Shown piece by piece: positions 6,782-10,887 of a stretch of 10,887 bases of DNA (position 1 is the first letter of the stretch; every line of letters starts with the position of its first letter). The stretch is from the NCBI GenBank assembly GCA_009936825.1, contig JAACDV010000013.1:1-10887 (forward strand). Reading direction: 5' to 3'. Origin of the DNA: Bacteroidota bacterium (GTDB lineage: Bacteria > Pseudomonadota > Alphaproteobacteria > Puniceispirillales > Puniceispirillaceae). The notes beneath the pieces were generated by a model. It was not told the DNA's origin, did not search any database, and saw only the letters and a program-made list of their open reading frames with translations. A program made the position numbers and the translations under genes.

Positions 6782-8722
6782 ATGAGTCAGGATAAGATGT
6801 TCCCGCCCAGCGCCAACACCGCGGCGAACGCGCTGATTGATGATGATGGTTATCAATCCATGTTTGCAGAATCAATTGCCGACCCGGATGCTTTTTGGGC
6901 CCAGCATGGCAAACGCATCGATTGGATCAAACCCTATCAGCAGATCAGCGACGTATCCTACGACGCCAGCGATCTTCACATTAGCTGGTATGGTGATGGT
7001 ACGCTGAATGCCGCCGCCAATTGTCTTGACCGACATCTGGAGACGCGCGGGGATCAGACTGCCATCATCTGGGAGGGCGACGATCCGAATGACCATAAAA
7101 CCATCACCTACCGCGAATTACATGAACAAGTTTGTAAATTTGCCAATGTACTGAAAGCTGAAGGGGCGAGCAAAGGCGACCGGATCACCATATATATGCC
7201 AATGATCCCGGAAGCCGCTGTGGCGATGCTGGCTTGCGCGCGCATAGGCGCAGTGCATTCGGTGGTGTTCGGCGGATTTTCGCCCGACGCGCTTGCTGGC
7301 AGGATCAGGGATTGCGATTCCAACATGGTCATCACATCTGATGAAGGCGTTCGCGGCGGTAGGCCAATTCCGTTAAAGGCCAACACCGACGCGGCGCTGG
7401 ACTCATGTCCGGACTGCAACAAGGTTCTGGTGGTGCAGAGGACCGGCGGCAATATCAACTGGGTTGATGGCCGTGACGTCTGGTACCATGAAGCGATGGA
7501 CGCGGCATCAGCCGATTGCCCGGCTGAAGAAATGAACGCCGAAGATCCGATGTTCATCCTCTATACATCCGGATCAACCGGCAAACCAAAGGGGGTTCTT
7601 CACACTACCGGCGGCTATATGGTCTATGCCTCGATGACGCATCAGTATGTTTTTGATTATAAGGATGGCGACGTTTATTGGTGTACAGCGGATGTGGGCT
7701 GGGTGACGGGTCACAGCTATATCGTTTACGGACCACTGGCCAATGGTGCCGTAACCCTTATGTTTGAAGGTGTTCCAACCTATCCCGACATTCGGCGATT
7801 CTGGCAGGTTGTGGAAAAGCACAAGGTGAATATTTTCTACACCGCGCCAACCGCCATTCGCGCCCTGATGCGCGAGGGCGACGGACCGGTGCAGCAAACT
7901 GACCGCTCTTCGCTCCGCCTACTTGGCAGCGTCGGAGAACCGATTAATCCTGAAGCTTGGATGTGGTATCATGATGTTGTTGGCGAAGGCCGCTGTCCAA
8001 TCGTAGATACATGGTGGCAAACAGAAACTGGCGGGATCATGATCACCCCGCTTCCAGGGGCAACCGCTACCAAGCCCGGCTCGGCAACACGGCCGTTTTT
8101 TGGAGTGCAACCAGTGCTGGTTGATGGCGAGAACAATATTCTGGAAGGTGCTGCTGACGGCAATCTGTGTATTAACCAGTCATGGCCCGGACAAATGCGT
8201 TCGGTATATGGCGATCATCAGCGATTTTTCGATACCTATTTTGCCACCTTCCCCGGACGCTATTTTTCTGGCGATGGCGCGCGCCGTGACGCCGATGGCT
8301 ATTACTGGATTACCGGACGTGTCGATGATGTGCTGAACGTATCGGGCCACCGAATGGGGACGGCCGAGGTTGAATCTGCCCTTGTTGCCCACCCGCAAGT
8401 TGCCGAATCCGCCGTGGTCGGATATCCGCATGATATCAAGGGCCAGGGCATCTACGCCTATGTCACCTTGATTGAAGGGTGTGAGCCAACTGATGCACTG
8501 GCTGCGGAATTACGGCAATGGACGCGCAAACAGATTGGTCCGATTGCAACGCCTGACCTTTTGCAATGGGCGCCGCAATTGCCAAAAACGCGATCCGGAA
8601 AAATCATGCGGCGAATCCTGCGCAAGATTGCCGCCAATGATTATGCCGATCTTGGCGATACATCAACATTGACCGACCCGGCTGTGGTAAGCGATCTAGT
8701 TGATAACCGCCAGAATACGTAG
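6782..8722 (+). CDS. acs: Acetyl-CoA synthetase (AMP-forming)
   Basis: The enzyme activates acetate to acetyl-AMP with ATP and then forms acetyl-CoA, feeding acetate into central metabolism. The 646-residue length is typical. The order is an N-terminal acetyl-CoA synthetase segment, the ATP loop [10 protein letters not shown] at 261-270, GWVTGHSY at 306-313, VGEPINP at 384-390, [10 protein letters not shown] at 409-418, the hinge region [20 protein letters not shown] at 494-513, and [11 protein letters not shown] at 601-611. Residues V308, T309, V384 and W412 correspond to the Salmonella acetate pocket (V310, T311, V386, W414), which argues for acetate rather than propionate or longer acids. 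K607 matches the catalytic lysine K609, the site silenced by acetylation in relatives. GGAG lies nine bases before the ATG. The gene ends in a GC-rich hairpin and converges on a LuxR-type regulator. Confidence 0.97.
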   Translation: MSQDKMFPPSANTAANALIDDDGYQSMFAESIADPDAFWAQHGKRIDWIKPYQQISDVSYDASDLHISWYGDGTLNAAANCLDRHLETRGDQTAIIWEGDDPNDHKTITYRELHEQVCKFANVLKAEGASKGDRITIYMPMIPEAAVAMLACARIGAVHSVVFGGFSPDALAGRIRDCDSNMVITSDEGVRGGRPIPLKANTDAALDSCPDCNKVLVVQRTGGNINWVDGRDVWYHEAMDAASADCPAEEMNAEDPMFILYTSGSTGKPKGVLHTTGGYMVYASMTHQYVFDYKDGDVYWCTADVGWVTGHSYIVYGPLANGAVTLMFEGVPTYPDIRRFWQVVEKHKVNIFYTAPTAIRALMREGDGPVQQTDRSSLRLLGSVGEPINPEAWMWYHDVVGEGRCPIVDTWWQTETGGIMITPLPGATATKPGSATRPFFGVQPVLVDGENNILEGAADGNLCINQSWPGQMRSVYGDHQRFFDTYFATFPGRYFSGDGARRDADGYYWITGRVDDVLNVSGHRMGTAEVESALVAHPQVAESAVVGYPHDIKGQGIYAYVTLIEGCEPTDALAAELRQWTRKQIGPIATPDLLQWAPQLPKTRSGKIMRRILRKIAANDYADLGDTSTLTDPAVVSDLVDNRQNT

Positions 8723-8729
8723 CCAAGAG

Positions 8730-8771
8730 TTCCCCCCAATTAAGGGGCGGGGAAATAATTGAAGAATTTTT
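8730..8771 (+). terminator. Intrinsic terminator of acs
   Basis: Starting eight bases after the acs stop, TTCCCC (8730-8735) pairs with GGGGAA (8749-8754). Two inner CC/GG pairs are possible around an AATTAA loop if a few bases bulge. An AT-rich stretch follows and ends in TTTTT at 8767-8771. The T-run is some distance from the stem, so termination may be imperfect. It also lies past the end of the convergent regulator gene, whose strand has no T-run after the stem. Confidence 0.6.
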
Positions 8772-8776
8772 GCGGC

Positions 8777-9412
8777 CTAGTCGATTTGCAATTCAATTGC
8801 GCGGCAAACGGCATGTACACGGTTACGGGCACCAAGCTTACCGCGTAGGCTTTTGATGTGATGTTTCACTGTCACTTCGCTAAGCACCAGCATTTCAGCC
8901 ATTTCTTTATTGCTTAATCCGGCACGAAGCCCGGCCAGAACATCACTTTCCCGCCCTGTTAGTCGAAAATTATTGCCAGAGTCCGACAGAACTCGGTCCG
9001 CAAAACTAGAGGTATTCATCCCCATATTGGTGGGAAAGTAAATCTCGCCAGCACCAATCAATCTTAACACACCAACGAGTGCATCTACACTCATATGATA
9101 AGGCAGAAAACCAATGCCACCAGCTTTGATAATTTCCCGGTCCGCGCCTCTGGCAAGTTTAACACCCGTTGCCGCTATATGGACATCATGGTGACATTTT
9201 TCCTTGAAATCCCGCAATGAATGAATCCCGTTGATATCCTGCATTTCGAGATCAAACACCACAACATCGAGGGATTCACACTCATTGGCGATCTTCAAAC
9301 TTTCAGTGAAGCTTGCCGCAGTTATGATGTTCATTTCACGATCCGCAACCGCCAGATGCTGACCAGCGAAAGCACGGCTGAGACTGTTTGCATAAGCAAG
9401 AAGGATATCCAT
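8777..9412 (-). CDS. LuxR/FixJ-family regulator with a degenerate receiver domain
   Basis: This is a 211-residue DNA-binding regulator of NarL/FixJ type. The C-terminal helix-turn-helix (about 150-211) is intact: LTGRESDVLAGLRAGLSNKE then VLSEVTVKHHIKSLRGKL with the usual spacing. The N-terminal half (about 1-120) follows the receiver pattern and keeps an aspartate in VVVFDLEM (D54) and the conserved threonine in AATG (T82). However, the metal-binding acidic pair after the first strand is replaced (ILLAYANS, Y7-A8 where DD is usual), and the lysine of the G-Y-L-x-K motif is tyrosine (GFLPY, Y105). Normal phosphotransfer is therefore doubtful, and no histidine kinase is adjacent. It converges on acs and lies 120 bp downstream of the barrel-like gene on the same strand. 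LuxR-type response regulators control acs in some gammaproteobacteria (CrbR, ErdR), but such a role here is inference. The ATG at 9412 lacks a strong ribosome binding site. Confidence 0.88.
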   Translation of the reverse strand: MDILLAYANSLSRAFAGQHLAVADREMNIITAASFTESLKIANECESLDVVVFDLEMQDINGIHSLRDFKEKCHHDVHIAATGVKLARGADREIIKAGGIGFLPYHMSVDALVGVLRLIGAGEIYFPTNMGMNTSSFADRVLSDSGNNFRLTGRESDVLAGLRAGLSNKEMAEMLVLSEVTVKHHIKSLRGKLGARNRVHAVCRAIELQID

Positions 9413-9532
9413 GTTTGCAGTCCATCTTTTTGGTAAAGAGTGAATAATTACTCAACTCTAGAATGATTTTGGACTGACCGCCTTATGTTTATTGTCAATA
9501 ATTCAACCTATTAGCGTGTTAGACTATTAGAT
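9413..9532. other. AT-rich gap between the barrel-like gene and the LuxR-type gene
   Basis: This gap separates two minus-strand genes. Besides the palindrome at 9438-9454 and a TTGACA, it contains three imperfect 8-bp units (ctattagc, gtgttaga, ctattaga) at 9508-9531, immediately beyond the stop of the barrel-like gene. I see no clear terminator, so read-through from the upstream gene into the regulator is possible. Confidence 0.4.
9438..9454. promoter_or_regulatory. Near-perfect palindrome in front of the LuxR-type gene
   Basis: On the plus strand tgaataattactca (9441-9454) is a 14-base palindrome with one mismatched pair; gagt at 9438-9441 also pairs with actc at 9450-9453 in an offset register. 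Its near edge is about 29 bases upstream of the regulator's ATG, a normal operator position. TTGACA occurs on the regulator strand at 9498-9493, but without a convincing -10. The palindrome could be an autoregulatory site. It also matches the E. coli ARG-box core (TGAAT-N4-ATTCA) at all but one position, yet the paired second box normally found three bases away is absent. Confidence 0.4.
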
Positions 9533-10849
9533 TCAGTCTCCGCCAATGGTCATTTCTAAATTCACACTGGCGGTTATGGCCGATCTGTCATGAAGCGGAT
9601 CAGCGGATGAAACTTTTTTATCCGTGATAGAAAATACAATCTTTGGTTTATACTTCCTATCCGGTGTAAAGCTGATGTCAGCTTGAGTTCTGCGGGTTTG
9701 GACGAGATGCGGCCTAACAAGATAAATCAGGCTAGTGTTAAAGCGTTCTCTGACATAATCGCGGCGCAAACGAACCTTCGTCTTATCCCATGCCATCTGC
9801 ATTGCGATGCCAAGTGACCATTCGCGGGAGCTAGGGGCAACGGTCGCTGGCACAGTATTTCGGGTCTTGCGTGCCAGGGTAATCCAGCTGCTGAAGTCTG
9901 GATTTGCTGAGAATCCTAAACTATAGCCGCTCGACTGGTGACGCTGTCTGCCATTTCGTGAAACCACGTCAAGCCGTCCAAGTTTGAAGGATGAGACAAA
10001 TTGGTGATTATGCTGCCACGACCATAGCGCGCCGTATTGTCGATGGCTCTGGGAACTAGCCGACATATCTTTACCCCGATGAAAGCTGCTCAAGCCTTGC
10101 TCGCCGGTTAGGTGAAGCCGGTATTTGGCACCTATCCGGCGTATAGCTGCCAAGCGCAACGACGCCCCAAACCCGGTAAATCCACTGCGCGATGGTTGGC
10201 GGCGAAATATCATCGTAACAACATCAAATGACCAGTTCCCTCCTGTCCGATGCAACTGGTTCAACTTCACATACGTCCATATATCGATGCCGCTATCGCG
10301 AACAACCGGCAAATGAAATAAGGCCTTTGGATTACAAAGACCGGGCAGTTGCAGACACTGTAAATATAGCTGTGAGCCAATTTCAGCTTTAATGCCGGCC
10401 ACCCGTGATCTATCCAGTAAGGATGGCCGATAGCCCATAATTGCGCCAATCGTGACACTGCGACGCCACGGGCCATCGCACTCCGCCCGAAGCCTATCGC
10501 GGCGCCGGAGCATTTGCGGATCATTGGTCAAATCGGTCACCAGAACAAGATGGCGGCGCGCAAGATAGCATCGCTTTGACTCAACCGCCGCAAACGCAGT
10601 AGGAAGGCGGATGGTGACTGATTTCGGATAAAGCGCCGCACTGCTGCTGGCCAATTGATAGGCCTCGGCGGCGCGTGACATCTTCAACAGTGATCTAATC
10701 TGCAACAAAAGTCCGGTTTCTGAGAGGGGAGCCACCCGAATTTGCCCCTCCTGCACCGAGGCTTCGGCTGTTGTCCTGTCTGCAGCAAAACCCGTTATTG
10801 GCATGAATGAGGGGAAAATCAGAAGCCAGAAAATCAGAAGCCAGAACAT
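9533..10849 (-). CDS. Exported protein resembling a Slam-like (DUF560) outer-membrane barrel
   Basis: I do not recognise this with certainty. The 438-residue product starts with a hydrophobic signal-type segment (residues 2-19) and a likely signal peptidase site after GFA (22) or FAA (23). Residues about 42-125 look helical and TPR-like (LLLQIRSLLKMSRAAEAYQLA, then LYPKSVTIRL, then CYLARRHLVLVTDL). From about W128 to the end, short alternating polar/hydrophobic stretches with many Tyr, Trp, Arg and Gly suggest beta-strands. This order, and blocks such as GYSLGFSANP, FNTSLIYLVRPHLVQTRR and the final AITASVNLEMTI, recall surface lipoprotein assembly modifiers, which move lipoproteins across the outer membrane. 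The chain ends in GGD rather than the aromatic residue usual for barrels. The signal lacks a basic start, and the frame stays open to the window edge, so the true start may lie beyond 10887. The LuxR-type gene follows 120 bp downstream. Confidence 0.6.
   Translation of the reverse strand: MFWLLIFWLLIFPSFMPITGFAADRTTAEASVQEGQIRVAPLSETGLLLQIRSLLKMSRAAEAYQLASSSAALYPKSVTIRLPTAFAAVESKRCYLARRHLVLVTDLTNDPQMLRRRDRLRAECDGPWRRSVTIGAIMGYRPSLLDRSRVAGIKAEIGSQLYLQCLQLPGLCNPKALFHLPVVRDSGIDIWTYVKLNQLHRTGGNWSFDVVTMIFRRQPSRSGFTGFGASLRLAAIRRIGAKYRLHLTGEQGLSSFHRGKDMSASSQSHRQYGALWSWQHNHQFVSSFKLGRLDVVSRNGRQRHQSSGYSLGFSANPDFSSWITLARKTRNTVPATVAPSSREWSLGIAMQMAWDKTKVRLRRDYVRERFNTSLIYLVRPHLVQTRRTQADISFTPDRKYKPKIVFSITDKKVSSADPLHDRSAITASVNLEMTIGGD
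10815..10844 (-). repeat. Perfect 15-bp tandem duplication in the signal peptide
   Basis: The 15-base unit aaaatcagaagccag occurs at 10815-10829 and again, identical, at 10830-10844. It is in frame and duplicates FWLLI in the hydrophobic core of the signal peptide (M-FWLLI-FWLLI-F). The two copies show no divergence, so the duplication is either recent or kept identical. Confidence 0.95.
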
Positions 10850-10866
10850 AAAAAGGACGCCCTGAA

Positions 10867-10887
10867 ATGATCGGGCACATGATCGGG
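10867..10887. repeat. Direct repeat of atgatcggg at the right edge, 12-bp period
   Basis: The nine bases atgatcggg occur at 10867-10875 and 10879-10887 with cac between them, so the array may continue outside the window. It lies directly upstream of the annotated ATG of the barrel-like gene. It shares tgatcggg with two of the argD leader repeats. If the gene really starts further upstream, the repeat is coding (RSCA, RSFQ). Confidence 0.7.

Noticed and set aside
7108..7557. 149-codon minus-strand open frame inside acs
   Set aside because: It lies fully opposite conserved acs sequence, so it is a shadow of the codon pattern of that gene.

Overview
The window looks like chromosomal DNA of an alphaproteobacterium of roughly balanced GC content. 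This is inferred from three things: the minus-strand order argD-argF-hslO, the long two-lobed form of dCTP deaminase, and the general style of the proteins. The gene content and composition would fit a marine lineage such as the SAR116 group, but that is only a guess. I see no insertion sequence, tRNA, rRNA, CRISPR array or phage gene.

Layout. Positions 1-144 are the 3' end of a plus-strand gene of unknown function whose product ends in a repetitive basic tail. From 241 to 5826 lies a minus-strand block. Read in the direction of transcription it contains an ABC-2 type permease, a two-lobed dCTP deaminase, then after a 241-bp gap acetylornithine aminotransferase (argD), ornithine carbamoyltransferase (argF) and, 161 bp further on, the redox-regulated chaperone Hsp33 (hslO). 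From 6035 to 8722 are two plus-strand genes, recX and acetyl-CoA synthetase (acs). A GC-rich hairpin at 8730-8754 lies between acs and the convergent minus-strand pair that fills the rest of the window. That pair is a LuxR-type regulator with a degenerate receiver domain (8777-9412) and, upstream of it, an exported protein that resembles a Slam-like (DUF560) outer-membrane beta-barrel (9533 to 10849 or beyond).

How the genes fit together. ArgD and ArgF catalyse two steps of the ornithine-to-arginine pathway, and the 34-bp spacing suggests one transcript. Hsp33 protects proteins during oxidative stress and probably only shares the locus. The deaminase supplies the dUMP precursor for dTMP. RecX tunes RecA, and Acs activates acetate. 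These are ordinary housekeeping genes.

The less ordinary part is the right end: an orphan regulator that lacks the canonical phosphorylation-site acidic pair and lysine, with a near-perfect palindrome in front of it and a putative outer-membrane protein upstream. A second theme is short tandem repeats: an 18-bp unit in the first gene, a 17-bp unit in the argD leader, a 15-bp unit in the signal peptide of the barrel-like protein, and a 12-bp period at the right edge. I found no clear-cut undescribed multi-gene system. The right-end pair and the argD leader repeats are the best candidates for follow-up.
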